A stretch of DNA of 64,000 nt from an uncultured Arthrobacter sp. (GCF_947495145.1 NZ_CANLXP010000006.1:112865-176864); one strand, 5' to 3'; shown: positions 10,232-18,204, counted from the first letter of the stretch. Translations and numbers: made by a program. Notes: a model not told the origin generated them from the sequence alone.

Positions 10232-10831
10232 TTACGACACGAGGGAAGGTCCCGGTTCAAGCGCGGTCCTCAACCGGGCGAGCCCGTCCCGGATGCGGCC
10301 CTTGACAGTACCCAGCGGAGCTTCCAGCACCTCGGCCACCTGCGCATAGGTAAGCCCGCTGTAATAGGCCATCTCGATAGCCTGGCGCTGCTTCTCGCTC
10401 AGTTCGGCAAACGCCGTGCGGACCGCCAGGAACTCGTCCCGGGCGATTACTGCCTCGGTGACGTCGTCGAAGGGGGTCTGCAGTTCGGAGACGGACCAGT
10501 GGGCGAGCCTGTTGCGTGAGGCCTGTTCCGACCGGATTCGATCGACCGCACGTCGATGCGCAAAGGTCATCATCCAGGCGAGGGGCGAGCCGAGCGCCGG
10601 CGAGAAGTCCGATGCCTTGTTCCAGATCTGAAGGAAAACTTCCTGGGTCACCTCTTCGGCGATGGCAGGATCCACGACGAGCCTGCGGACGAGGCCGAAA
10701 ATTCTCCCGCTGGTGTGTCGGTACAGGGAGGCAAAAGACTTCTCGTCGCCGAGTCCCACCTGTCGCAGCAGAGCGGCGAGGTGCGGTTCATCTGATCGGA
10801 TGACCGGCGGGGCTTCGGCGGTGAAGCTCAT
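10232..10831 (-). CDS. sigK: ECF RNA polymerase sigma factor, SigK-like
   Basis: The 199-residue protein has the two sigma-70 regions of an ECF factor. Region 2 (about residues 30-100) contains AEEVTQEVFLQIWNKA and PLAWMMTFAHRRAVDRIRSE. Region 4 (about 135-190) contains LSEKQRQAIEMAYYSGLTYAQVAEVLEAPLGTVKGRIRDGLARLR. SigK-type factors normally pair with a membrane anti-sigma factor (RskA) encoded next door. None is present here: the next gene on the same strand is fba. Instead the start codon overlaps the stop of a 70-residue Cys-containing protein (ATGA). The symbol is tentative. Confidence 0.88.
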   Translation of the reverse strand: MSFTAEAPPVIRSDEPHLAALLRQVGLGDEKSFASLYRHTSGRIFGLVRRLVVDPAIAEEVTQEVFLQIWNKASDFSPALGSPLAWMMTFAHRRAVDRIRSEQASRNRLAHWSVSELQTPFDDVTEAVIARDEFLAVRTAFAELSEKQRQAIEMAYYSGLTYAQVAEVLEAPLGTVKGRIRDGLARLRTALEPGPSLVS

Positions 10832-11040
10832 CGAATGCCCAGCAATTGCACCTCGTCAGCGCCCAGGTCCATGGCGGCGGGACCATCCTGCTGGAAACCG
10901 CAGAAGCAGCGCCAGGTAGCGTAGCCGTCCGCCGGCTGGAAGTAGCCCCGGCTGCCGGCGACGACCGACATCGCTTCACCGCAATGCGAAAGCTTCCCGT
11001 ACTGGTCGTCAACATAGGAACTCGTGGTCATGAGGGACAT
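10828..11040 (-). CDS. small Cys-containing (zinc-ribbon-like) protein coupled to the ECF sigma factor
   Basis: The frame gives 70 residues from ATG 11040 (GGAAG upstream) and ends in a four-base ATGA overlap with the sigma gene, so the two are co-translated. The product has His19-Cys20-Gly and Cys45-Phe-Cys47-Gly, a spacing that could bind a metal or respond to redox. It lacks a membrane helix. I do not recognise the family. By position it could be a redox or zinc-sensing regulator of the sigma factor, but that is inference. It is divergent from the MarR gene. Confidence 0.65.
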   Translation of the reverse strand: MSLMTTSSYVDDQYGKLSHCGEAMSVVAGSRGYFQPADGYATWRCFCGFQQDGPAAMDLGADEVQLLGIR

Positions 11041-11151
11041 CGCCGGTACTTCCATTCCCTGATACTTAGTCAAGCTAGTAATTCGTCTTCTATTTCACTA
11101 GGTAACCTATCTATAAGGATGACATTCTGCAAGGTCAGCTAGTAAGAATGC

Positions 11152-11157
11152 TAAGAT
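11152..11157 (+). promoter_or_regulatory. -10 box for the MarR gene, probably leaderless
   Basis: TAAGAT ends seven bases before ATG 11165. The surrounding 11041-11151 region is unusually AT-rich and holds several CTAG/CTTAG half-sites that could be MarR binding sites for both divergent genes. Confidence 0.45.
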
Positions 11158-11164
11158 GATCGGC

Positions 11165-11689
11165 ATGAGCACCAGCCCGCAGGCCCTACCCCGAACGCCG
11201 GGCTACTGGTATGGGTTGTCTTCAGAGGGGAAGGACGTGCTCGATGCCCTGCGGGAGTACCGGGCAGCGGAATCGGCGATGCGCCGCCGAACACGTTCGT
11301 CCATGGGAATGAACGAGACTGACATCCTCGCCCTGCGCCACCTCTTTGAGGCGCAGCAGGACGGCCGGGAAGTCAGTCCCAAGGAACTTGCCGCCAGGCT
11401 CGGTATCTCCTCAGCGTCCACCACCACCCTTATCGACCGGCTGGCCCGCACTGGTCACGTTCGCCGCAAGCCGCACCCGAAAGACCGCAGGGCGCTGGTA
11501 CTCGAAGCCACCTCGGAGGCAGACTGCGAGTTACGGCAGGCCATGGGCAACATGCACACAAAAATGATGGAAGTCGCCGGAACCCTCAGTACTGAGGACG
11601 CTGCCGTCGTCGTTGACTTCCTCACCCGTATGCGTGATGCCGTCGACTCGATCGACGCCGGACGGATCGACGTTGGGCGGAGAGCCTAG
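11165..11689 (+). CDS. MarR family transcriptional regulator
   Basis: From ATG 11165 the product has 174 residues (an ATG at 11156 would add three). A winged helix-turn-helix spans about residues 45-115, with PKELAARLGISSASTTTLIDRLARTGHVRRKPHPKDRRALVLEAT split over the recognition helix and wing; the DRR wing motif is classic for MarR. The N-terminal part is helical and polar. It is divergent from the small Cys protein/sigma pair and may control it. Ligand unknown. The stop codon overlaps that of the convergent methyltransferase (CTAG). Confidence 0.9.
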   Translation: MSTSPQALPRTPGYWYGLSSEGKDVLDALREYRAAESAMRRRTRSSMGMNETDILALRHLFEAQQDGREVSPKELAARLGISSASTTTLIDRLARTGHVRRKPHPKDRRALVLEATSEADCELRQAMGNMHTKMMEVAGTLSTEDAAVVVDFLTRMRDAVDSIDAGRIDVGRRA

Positions 11690-12333
11690 CTGCCGGGGAC
11701 CGCAAGCTGACCAAACACATGTCGGCGCACCCACCCGTGCATCGCGATGGCTGCTGCCGCCGACGCGTTGATTGACCGCGTGGATCCGAACTGGGCGATG
11801 GATAACGTGGCGTCGGCCGCGGCGTGGACCTCGGGTGTGAGACCAGGGCCCTCCTGCCCGAACACGAGGACGCAATCGCGCGGCAACTCGTAGGTCTCCA
11901 GCGGCACCGAGTCCGGAAAGTTGTCGATACCGATCACCCTCAGACCGGCCGACTGCGCCCACTCGACGAATTCCTCAACGGTGGGATGGTGGCGCACGTG
12001 CTGGTAGCGGTCGGTGACCATCGCGCCCCGGCGGTTCCACCGGCGTCGTCCGATGATGTGAACTTCACGGGCAAGGAAAGCGTTGGCCGTGCGGACCACC
12101 GAGCCGATATTCAGATCGTGCTGCCAGTTTTCGATGGCCACATGGAAGTTGTGACGCTTCGAGTCCAGGTCGGCGACGATCGCGTCGTGATTCCAGTAAC
12201 GGTATTCATCAACCACGTTCCGGGTGTCCCCGTGCGCAAGCAGCTCCGGATCCCACTGGGGTCCGGAGGGCCAGACGCCTTCCCAGGGCCCCACGCCCAC
12301 TGTTGCCGGAGCGTTTTCCACAGTTTCTTCCAC
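11686..12333 (-). CDS. SpoU/TrmH family RNA 2'-O-methyltransferase
   Basis: The 215-residue protein carries the three SPOUT motifs: NIGSVVRTANAF (motif 1, about residues 75-86), LVFGQEGPGLTPEV (motif 2) and IAQFGSTRSINASAAAAIAM (motif 3). These build the knotted SAM-binding fold. It methylates a ribose in tRNA or rRNA using SAM; the exact site cannot be predicted. The first 55 residues precede the catalytic domain. The start is GTG 12333, with a TAGTCT box six bases upstream, so it may be leaderless. The 3' end overlaps the MarR gene by four bases. Confidence 0.9.
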   Translation of the reverse strand: MEETVENAPATVGVGPWEGVWPSGPQWDPELLAHGDTRNVVDEYRYWNHDAIVADLDSKRHNFHVAIENWQHDLNIGSVVRTANAFLAREVHIIGRRRWNRRGAMVTDRYQHVRHHPTVEEFVEWAQSAGLRVIGIDNFPDSVPLETYELPRDCVLVFGQEGPGLTPEVHAAADATLSIAQFGSTRSINASAAAAIAMHGWVRRHVFGQLAVPGS

Positions 12334-12402
12334 CCCCCAAGACTAAGGTGAAAGACTGAGCTCGGATTTTGTCCTTTTCCACCGTCGTCAGAGAAGAAGC
12401 GA

Positions 12403-13182
12403 ATGCGCGAAAACGAACACATTGAGTGCTGGCTGACCGATATGGACGGCGTCCTGGTACATGAGAACCAGGCGATCCCCGGAGCGGCAGAACTGATCGA
12501 CCGCTGGGTCGCAACTTCCCGCCGCTTTCTCGTCCTCACGAACAACTCCATCTACACCCCCCGTGATCTCGCGGCGCGGCTGAAGGCGTCAGGACTTGAG
12601 GTTCCGGAGGAAAACCTGTGGACGTCGGCGCTCGCCACCGCGCAGTTCCTGCGTGACCAGTTACCGGGAGGCCGCGCCTATGTGATCGGTGAGGCCGGAC
12701 TGACGACGGCGCTGCATGAGGCCGGCTTTGTCCTCACCGACCAGAACCCGGACTACGTGGTGCTCGGCGAAACCCGCACCTACTCGTTCGAAGCGATCAC
12801 CAAGGCCATCCGCCTGATCCTCGAGGGCGCCCGGTTCATCGCCACCAACCCGGACACCACCGGCCCGTCGAAGGAGGGTCCGCTGCCCGCCACGGGGGCG
12901 ATAGCTGCGCTCATCACGGCAGCAACCAACCGCGAGCCCTACATTGTGGGCAAGCCGAACCCCATGATGTTCCGCTCGGCCATGAACCAGATCGACGCGC
13001 ACTCGGAGACCACAGCCATGGTGGGCGACCGCATGGATACCGACATCATCGCGGGCATGGAGGCTGGCCTGCATACCGTCCTCGTACTCACAGGCATCAC
13101 GCAGCGGGCAGATATTGAGGCGTACCCCTTCCGGCCGGCGCAGATTGTCGACTCCGTTCAGGACCTGATCGAGCAGGTCTGA
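12403..13182 (+). CDS. HAD-IIA family phosphatase (NagD-like)
   Basis: The 259-residue protein begins with the HAD motif I DMDGVLVHENQ, with nucleophile Asp13 and Asp15. Motif II is in FLVLTNNS and motif III/IV in VGKPNPMMFR and MVGDRMDTDIIAGMEAGL. The HAD-IIA cap lies between. NagD-like enzymes remove phosphate from nucleotides or sugar phosphates in the cytosol; substrate unknown. It overlaps the downstream phosphatase by one base (TGATG), so the two phosphatases are made together. Confidence 0.9.
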   Translation: MRENEHIECWLTDMDGVLVHENQAIPGAAELIDRWVATSRRFLVLTNNSIYTPRDLAARLKASGLEVPEENLWTSALATAQFLRDQLPGGRAYVIGEAGLTTALHEAGFVLTDQNPDYVVLGETRTYSFEAITKAIRLILEGARFIATNPDTTGPSKEGPLPATGAIAALITAATNREPYIVGKPNPMMFRSAMNQIDAHSETTAMVGDRMDTDIIAGMEAGLHTVLVLTGITQRADIEAYPFRPAQIVDSVQDLIEQV

Positions 13183-13904
13183 TGGCCGGCATTCTCAACC
13201 TGCGGGACATCGGCGAGCTCACGGCGGGCAGCTCCAACGCACCTGCCCGCGGCCGGGTTTACCGGTCCAGCCAGCCCTTCGGGTGGGACGCCGAAGCCAC
13301 CATGGAGTTTCTCTCCCGGCAGGGCATCGAGACGATCGTGGACCTGCGCAGTGAGCGCGAGGCCGGCAAGGTGCCCTGGCAGTTGGCGCACGACGCCGGA
13401 ATCGACGTCATTGCCGCACCCCTGGATCCAGCCGACGCCGACCCTGCAGCCACGCTGCTCCTGCAGACCGCAGAGGACCTGGGCAACTACTACCTCAACT
13501 GGTTGACCGCCCGCCCGGATGCTGTCCTGAATGCACTGCGCCCTATCGGTGCGGGCCGCACCACCCTCGTGCACTGCGCGGCAGGTAAGGACCGCACCGG
13601 GGTGATCACCGCCGTCGTACTCCTGGTTGCCGGGGTGGAGGAGGAGCTGATCATCGAGGACTACGCCCACACCACCGGCGCGCTGCCGCAGATCCTGCCG
13701 GCGCTCGCGGAGCTCTGGGCAAGTCAGCTGCCGGCGCACGACATGCCGACGGACCTTCCGGTCATCCTGACGGCTCCGGCGGAAGCAATGGCCACATTCC
13801 TCACCGGTCTGAATCGGGACCACGGTTCAGTTGATGACTACCTGCTGGGCGCTGGGATGAGCGAGGCTGAACTCCGCTCGCTGCGCGGTTCGCTGCGCCG
13901 TTAG
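13182..13904 (+). CDS. tyrosine-protein phosphatase (PtpB/DSP-like)
   Basis: The 240-residue protein has the cysteine phosphatase loop HCAAGKDRTG: nucleophile Cys132 and Arg138, with the KDR form of the PtpB-like family that also acts on phosphoinositides. The N terminus NLRDIGELT... RGRVYRSSQ is the family opening. It may remove phosphate from tyrosine, serine or lipid substrates. No secretion signal is visible. Coupled to the HAD phosphatase upstream. Confidence 0.9.
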   Translation: MAGILNLRDIGELTAGSSNAPARGRVYRSSQPFGWDAEATMEFLSRQGIETIVDLRSEREAGKVPWQLAHDAGIDVIAAPLDPADADPAATLLLQTAEDLGNYYLNWLTARPDAVLNALRPIGAGRTTLVHCAAGKDRTGVITAVVLLVAGVEEELIIEDYAHTTGALPQILPALAELWASQLPAHDMPTDLPVILTAPAEAMATFLTGLNRDHGSVDDYLLGAGMSEAELRSLRGSLRR

Positions 13905-13935
13905 CGATTAGGTGCCGACAGTAGGCAGTGGGCGG

Positions 13936-14934
13936 TCAGTTGTAGCTCTTCGTTTTTCCGCCCGTGGGTATCGGAAGGAATTCCTGCTGCAGTTCCCGCG
14001 CCACCGCCTGGTAGATCAACGGGTTCCACTGTGGGCTGGCGTGCGCGGGGAGGGCGCCTTCAGTGATGAGGTCGGCTGAGACCATATTGTCGGGGAAGGC
14101 CGCCGCCCAGCCGGGCCTGGCCGTTGCGTAATCCACCGTGCCGTCATTCGGGTTGCCGATGAAAGCCAGTTCGGTGCTGCTGCCGAGGCTGAACCTGGTG
14201 ACGTTGTAGTGGAAGATGTAGGACGCCTGGGACTGGATGAGCACGCTCGACGGAGCCAGCGGCGACAGCTGCTCAAGAGTCTGGTCAACAATCTGCGACC
14301 AGGTGCGCTCGTTCTTGTGAACAATGCGCTCCGCCAGCTCATATCCACCGCGAAGAATCGTAGGCACCCGGTAGCCGGCCTCGTAAAGGTAGACCACGCC
14401 GTCGAACATGGCCTGGTCAATGACATCGAAGCGGTCATGCGGGCTGGAGTCCAGCAGGACGAAACGGACATCAATACCGACCTCCCGCAACCGTGAGGCA
14501 ACCTCGACGGCCACCATCCCGCCGAAGCTGTGTCCGTAGAAGTACAGGGTGTCAATCTGCTGCGTACGGATGTAGCGGCGAAGCGATCCCACGATGGTGG
14601 AGACGTCGAGTCCACGGTTGGAGTAACCCATGACCGCCAGCCGTGCACGTCGGCTCAACACCGGGCGTAGCGAGTTCATGATCCAGACGCCCTCCTCCCA
14701 GCTGGTCTTGTATCCGGGGAACAGGATCCAGCGGGCGTTGGGGAAGGCGGCGTCGGCGTACTCGTCGTCGACCGGAATGATGGTGAGTTCCTCGCGCGCC
14801 TCCTGGATCTGCCGCGTGACGAACAGGTCTGTGGCCAGCGCCAGACCGAGTGCGGAACCCGTGAGGAAACGCCGGCGCGACATGCCCTTCAGGCCATGCG
14901 CGTACTCAAGGAGCCGCTTAGGTTCGTCGGTCAT
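13936..14934 (-). CDS. Tat-exported alpha/beta-hydrolase-like protein
   Basis: From ATG 14934 the product has 332 residues. Its leader SRRRFLTGSALGLALATDLF carries a twin-arginine motif and hydrophobic core, so it is likely exported folded. The lipase-type nucleophile elbow YFYGHSFGGMVAVEV is followed by FVLLDSSPHDRFD. A His near the C terminus (LPAHASPQWNP) could complete the triad. It resembles thioesterase or esterase domains; the substrate is unknown. The in-frame start at 15051 is rejected because it runs into pyrE. Confidence 0.75.
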   Translation of the reverse strand: MTDEPKRLLEYAHGLKGMSRRRFLTGSALGLALATDLFVTRQIQEAREELTIIPVDDEYADAAFPNARWILFPGYKTSWEEGVWIMNSLRPVLSRRARLAVMGYSNRGLDVSTIVGSLRRYIRTQQIDTLYFYGHSFGGMVAVEVASRLREVGIDVRFVLLDSSPHDRFDVIDQAMFDGVVYLYEAGYRVPTILRGGYELAERIVHKNERTWSQIVDQTLEQLSPLAPSSVLIQSQASYIFHYNVTRFSLGSSTELAFIGNPNDGTVDYATARPGWAAAFPDNMVSADLITEGALPAHASPQWNPLIYQAVARELQQEFLPIPTGGKTKSYN

Positions 14935-14944
14935 GGCCTGGCCA

Positions 14945-15508
14945 TTACTCCAGACCGAGCTCATCCTTGCTGAAAGCGAAGAGGTACGGAACGCCCGCCT
15001 CCGACTCGATCCGTTCCTTTGAGCCGGTGTCGCGATCCACGATGACGGCAACTGCTTTCACATTGCCGCCCGCGTTGCGTACGCCCTCGACCGCGGTCAG
15101 CGCTGAACCGCCGGTAGTGGAGGTGTCTTCAAGCACGACGACGTCGCGGCCGGCGACCTCCGGCCCCTCAACCTGGCGGCCCATCCCGTAGGTCTTCTGG
15201 GCTTTACGGACGACGAAAGCGTCGATGGCGCGCCCATCGCGTGAGGCGGCATGCATCAGCGCGGTTCCCACCGGATCTGCCCCCATCGTCAGGCCGCCTG
15301 CGCTCTGAAAGGTGATGCCGGCGTCGTCGAGCAGGTCCAGCATGACCTCGCCCACCAGTGCGGACGCTTCGTGATGCAGGGTGACCCGGCGAAGATCGAT
15401 GTAGTAGTCCGCCTCCTTGCCGCTGGAGAGCGTTACCTTCCCCCTCACCACAGCCAGTTCCAGGATGAGATCGCGGAGTCGGTCACGGGCGGCGGGGATA
15501 TCGGTCAT
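14945..15508 (-). CDS. pyrE: orotate phosphoribosyltransferase
   Basis: This cytosolic enzyme adds the phosphoribosyl group from PRPP to orotate in pyrimidine synthesis. The 187-residue product from ATG 15508 has the N-terminal loop KVTLSSGKEADYYIDLRR, and the PRPP motif VVVLEDTSTTGGSALTAV (about residues 120-137). The upstream in-frame extension to 15703 runs through a palindromic element and is not coding. Its mRNA is probably leaderless. It lies 10 bases before the hydrolase gene, so the two may be co-transcribed. Confidence 0.95.
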   Translation of the reverse strand: MTDIPAARDRLRDLILELAVVRGKVTLSSGKEADYYIDLRRVTLHHEASALVGEVMLDLLDDAGITFQSAGGLTMGADPVGTALMHAASRDGRAIDAFVVRKAQKTYGMGRQVEGPEVAGRDVVVLEDTSTTGGSALTAVEGVRNAGGNVKAVAVIVDRDTGSKERIESEAGVPYLFAFSKDELGLE

Positions 15509-15515
15509 GGGAACC

Positions 15516-15521
15516 AGTTTA
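15516..15521 (-). promoter_or_regulatory. -10 box for pyrE, probable leaderless promoter
   Basis: TAAACT on the minus strand ends seven bases before the pyrE ATG at 15508; no Shine-Dalgarno sequence is present. Confidence 0.5.
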
Positions 15522-15565
15522 GTAGGGGCGGCCCTGATGGCCCGTTTCGTGCGACGCCGAGACGA

Positions 15566-15652
15566 TTCCGTGCATGTTTGCCGCTGCGATGCCCGCGCTA
15601 CCCGGCGTGTCGAACTGCGACACACGGTTTCCGGGCGCAAACCTGCACGGAA
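15566..15652. repeat. 87-bp palindrome-ended element, left copy
   Basis: The unit starts with TTCCGTGCATGTTTGC and ends with GCAAACCTGCACGGAA, a 16-base inverted repeat with one mismatch. The 55-base interior contains GCGATGCCCGCGCTACCCGG. A second copy in the same orientation lies at 16599-16685 and differs at about six positions. The two copies bracket the AbiEi/DUF559 gene. This copy sits in that gene's upstream region and next to the pyrE promoter. It looks like a REP- or MITE-type sequence. Confidence 0.85.
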
Positions 15653-15754
15653 CCGCACGCGCCGGAGGCCCGACTTCTGCTCCACATCACCGAGGTTGTC
15701 CACATACGGCCGTTCCAGGCACCAACGGACGCGACGGCTCTGTGCAATAGCGGA

Positions 15755-16579
15755 ATGGATGTTCTCAATGCCTTACGCCGATCAGGTTCCGTCGCCAGAA
15801 CCGGCGACCTCCTCAGCTGGGGTGTCTCACGCCGACAATTGCGCACCGCGGTGGACGACGGGACGTTGGTCCACGTGCGGAAGGGCATTTACGCCCTCCC
15901 CGATGCACCTGGCGATTACGTTGCCGCGCTTCGGATGAATGCGCGCCTCACCTGCGCTTCGGCAGCAGCTCACCATGGACTGTGGCTGCTCACCCCTCCC
16001 ACCCGACTGCACGTCAGCTCCGTCGGGAGAAGCGGCGGCAAATATGTGAACCATCAGTTCCGCACGGTCGATCCGCATCCGCACCTCCCTGTCACCGGCG
16101 TTGTCGACACCCTGATTCATGCGCTTCAATGTCTTCCGCCGGTTGATGCGGCCGTCGTCGTCGAGAGCTCCCTGCGGCGGGGAGATAATGTGAAGTCCTT
16201 CCTCGAGGAGCGGCTGCAGGGTAACCGGAACGGAAAGGCCCGTGCCGCTCTGGAGCTTGTGACCGGATGTGGGGAATCAGCAATCGAGGTAGTAGCTCGG
16301 ATCCTGTTTCGGCGTGCCGGCTTTCATTGCGAAACGCAGGTGCCCATCGAAGGAGTGGGACGGGTTGATTTCGTCCTGGAGGGTTTTCTTGTGGTCGAGG
16401 TTGACGGGGACAAGTACCACTCTGACCGCGCGGCTCGGAACCGTGACAGGCGCAGGAACAACGAGTTGATCGCTCGGGGCTACCTGTATCTTCGCTTCAG
16501 CTACGAGGACGTCATGTTCAATCAGGACTACGTCCTGAGCCGGGTGCGCGCAGTGCTCTCCGGGCGGGTGATCCGGTGA
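15755..16579 (+). CDS. AbiEi-type N-terminal domain / DUF559 nuclease-fold protein
   Basis: The 274-residue protein starts at ATG 15755. Residues about 1-55 form a winged-helix like the AbiEi antitoxin N terminus (LRRSGSVARTGDLLSWGVSRRQLRTAVDDGTLVHVRKGIYAL). Residues about 180-270 match DUF559, a Vsr/restriction-endonuclease fold: IEVVARILFRRAGF, VDFVLEGFLVVEVDGDKYH, NELIARGYLYLRFSYEDV. The conserved D-x(n)-EVDG looks like a metal site. No AbiEii toxin gene is nearby, so an ordinary type IV toxin-antitoxin pair is not present. Two direct 87-bp repeats flank it closely. Confidence 0.8.
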   Translation: MDVLNALRRSGSVARTGDLLSWGVSRRQLRTAVDDGTLVHVRKGIYALPDAPGDYVAALRMNARLTCASAAAHHGLWLLTPPTRLHVSSVGRSGGKYVNHQFRTVDPHPHLPVTGVVDTLIHALQCLPPVDAAVVVESSLRRGDNVKSFLEERLQGNRNGKARAALELVTGCGESAIEVVARILFRRAGFHCETQVPIEGVGRVDFVLEGFLVVEVDGDKYHSDRAARNRDRRRNNELIARGYLYLRFSYEDVMFNQDYVLSRVRAVLSGRVIR

Positions 16580-16598
16580 GCGCCGGCGGCCCGGACGA

Positions 16599-16685
16599 TT
16601 TCGTGCAGGTTTGCCGCTGCGATGCCCGCGCTACCCGGCTTGTCCAGCTGCGACACACGGTTTTCGGGCGCAAACCTGCACGGAA
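16599..16685. repeat. 87-bp palindrome-ended element, right copy
   Basis: It begins with TTTCGTGCAGGTTTGC and ends with GCAAACCTGCACGGAA. It starts 20 bases after the stop codon of the AbiEi/DUF559 gene, in direct orientation with the left copy. Similarity extends a little beyond each end (GACGA before, GGCACGCGC after), so the unit may be about 100 bp. Confidence 0.85.
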
Positions 16686-16733
16686 CGGCACGCGCTGAAG
16701 GTAGATGGACCCGGATGAAGGGCCCGACGACGA

Positions 16734-16774
16734 AAGCCGGCCCGGTGCCCTAAGTGAAGGCACCGGGCCGGCTT
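16734..16774. terminator. strong hairpin terminator between convergent genes
   Basis: A 16-bp perfect stem (AAGCCGGCCCGGTGCC with its complement) and a nine-base loop sit between the DUF559 gene and the convergent Tat-exported isomerase gene. It should serve both. Confidence 0.75.
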
Positions 16775-16809
16775 CTACGGCCTGGCAGGTTTACCGGAAG
16801 CTGGTCCCG

Positions 16810-17748
16810 CTAGAAGCGGAGCGCCCGCAGGTAGTCGTAGCCCACCTCGGCCGTCTGCAGCGGAGTTACGTCCGGCTGATCGTTCTCGACGATGTATTCC
16901 TTGGGCTTGTGGGCTTGGAAGATGCGCGCGAAGTCGATGGTTCCGGTTCCGAGATCGGCGAAATCGCCCGAAGAATCGCGATCCTTCACGTGGTACTGCA
17001 GAACCTTCTGCGGAGCCTGGTGGATCGTGTCGATGGCGAACTGGATGGGATCGGCTGCGCCAACGCCTACACCGCCGGTGACAGCCCAGTACAGGTCAAC
17101 CTCAAGGTGAACCAGTTTGGGATCGAGACGGCTGGTGAAGATGTCCCACGGGGTCACTCCGCCGCCCAGATCCGTAGTGAACTCGTGAGCGTGATTGTGG
17201 TAGCCGTACTTCAGCCCGGCCTCGCGCGCCGCGGCGGCCTCGACGTTCATCTGGTCGGCCCAGCGGCGCCAGTCATCTGCAGCGCTGGAAGCCAGGTACG
17301 GCACGTTGATGTGGGTCTGGCCGAGTGTGACGGCGTTCGCGATCTTCGTTTCAAGTGCGGCCGGCGAGGAACTGATGCCGTCGTGGCTCGAAGAAGGGGT
17401 GATGCCGAGTGAATCGAGGGTTGAGCGCATTGAGTCGGCGGTGCGTCCGTACAGACCGGCCAGCTCAACCTTGGTGTAACCGAAATCGGCAAGGCTCGCC
17501 AGCGTTGCATCCACGCCTTCGCCACGCATGATCGAACGCAGCGTGTACAGCTGGATGCTGATGAGTCCGGGAGGAACCGGCCGGCCCTTCCTGCCGCCGG
17601 GAGCCGCGATGGCAGCAGTCCCGCCGACGCCGGCGAGGCCTACACCCACGCCCACCGCCGCTGCTCCCCTGAGGAAACTGCGCCGATCGACCCCCTTCTC
17701 TTCCAATGAACGACGAAGGGCGCCTGGGGCATTGAATCCGAAGCACAT
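16810..17748 (-). CDS. Tat-exported sugar phosphate isomerase/epimerase-like TIM-barrel protein
   Basis: From ATG 17748 the protein has 312 residues. The leader holds DRRSFLRGAAAVG followed by a Gly/Val/Ala-rich core and an Ala-rich cleavage region, a Tat signal. The mature part is an xylose-isomerase-like barrel (COG1082): ISIQLYTLR at the start, metal-site residues in YGYHNHAHEF, HLEVDLYW and YHVKDRD, and a Glu near the C terminus (KEYIVEND). Exported members are thought to act on extracytoplasmic sugars such as 3-keto-glycosides; the substrate here is unknown. It shares subfamily features with the cytosolic protein at 26874-27635. Confidence 0.82.
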   Translation of the reverse strand: MCFGFNAPGALRRSLEEKGVDRRSFLRGAAAVGVGVGLAGVGGTAAIAAPGGRKGRPVPPGLISIQLYTLRSIMRGEGVDATLASLADFGYTKVELAGLYGRTADSMRSTLDSLGITPSSSHDGISSSPAALETKIANAVTLGQTHINVPYLASSAADDWRRWADQMNVEAAAAREAGLKYGYHNHAHEFTTDLGGGVTPWDIFTSRLDPKLVHLEVDLYWAVTGGVGVGAADPIQFAIDTIHQAPQKVLQYHVKDRDSSGDFADLGTGTIDFARIFQAHKPKEYIVENDQPDVTPLQTAEVGYDYLRALRF

Positions 17749-18204
17749 ATGTTTGCCTTTCCTGGCACTGGATGCGTTCCTCCACCGGCTTTGGTGCAGG
17801 AAGCATGCGAAGCTGCAGCGCAGCAGTTGATTACGGGGCTCGCGGCAGACACTGAACTCGGCCGGACAGCAGAGCCGCCCACGGTTGGTTGCTTCACCCG
17901 CAGCGTCCTCGCCGCAGCCTCCGCGATCCACCGTTGCCGTCGATCAGTAACAGACGCGATGGTGGCAGGAACTCATGATGTCGATCTGGTGAACGCCTTC
18001 GCCGTCATGAATCCCCAGATTTCCCGCGTTTTTGCGCGGAGAATCCAGACAGAAAGTGTTGCCCTCTTGCCTGGCCGGACTGAGGAGACGCATACCGGGA
18101 GGTAGTGCCGCCGTCGTCCGGGCTTTGTGATTTGAGACTAATTCCGGGTTTTGTTGTCTGTCAAGCAAAAGTCGGCGAGCGTCGGGAGAATGTCGCCGAG
18201 CGGC
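17749..18204. other. 456-bp intergenic region without a supportable gene
   Basis: No frame in either strand looks coding: the short open frames lack ribosome sites and recognisable domains. The one regulatory signal is a minus-strand promoter-like pair at 18135-18164. The rest would then be a long leader of about 380 bases for the exported isomerase gene, or a decayed sequence. A small hairpin with a T-rich loop lies near 18018-18037. Confidence 0.5.
18135..18164 (-). promoter_or_regulatory. sigma-70-type promoter candidate
   Basis: On the minus strand TTGACA (18164-18159) is followed after 18 bases by TAGTCT (18140-18135). The -35 box is a perfect match to consensus. It points toward the exported isomerase gene at 17748. 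Confidence 0.45.

Noticed and set aside
15755..16579. A complete AbiE type IV toxin-antitoxin system
   Set aside because: Only the AbiEi-like N terminus is present, fused to DUF559; no AbiEii nucleotidyltransferase gene lies on either side.
17749..18105. 118-codon plus-strand frame in the long intergenic region
   Set aside because: No ribosome site or domain, and the composition does not resemble neighbouring proteins.
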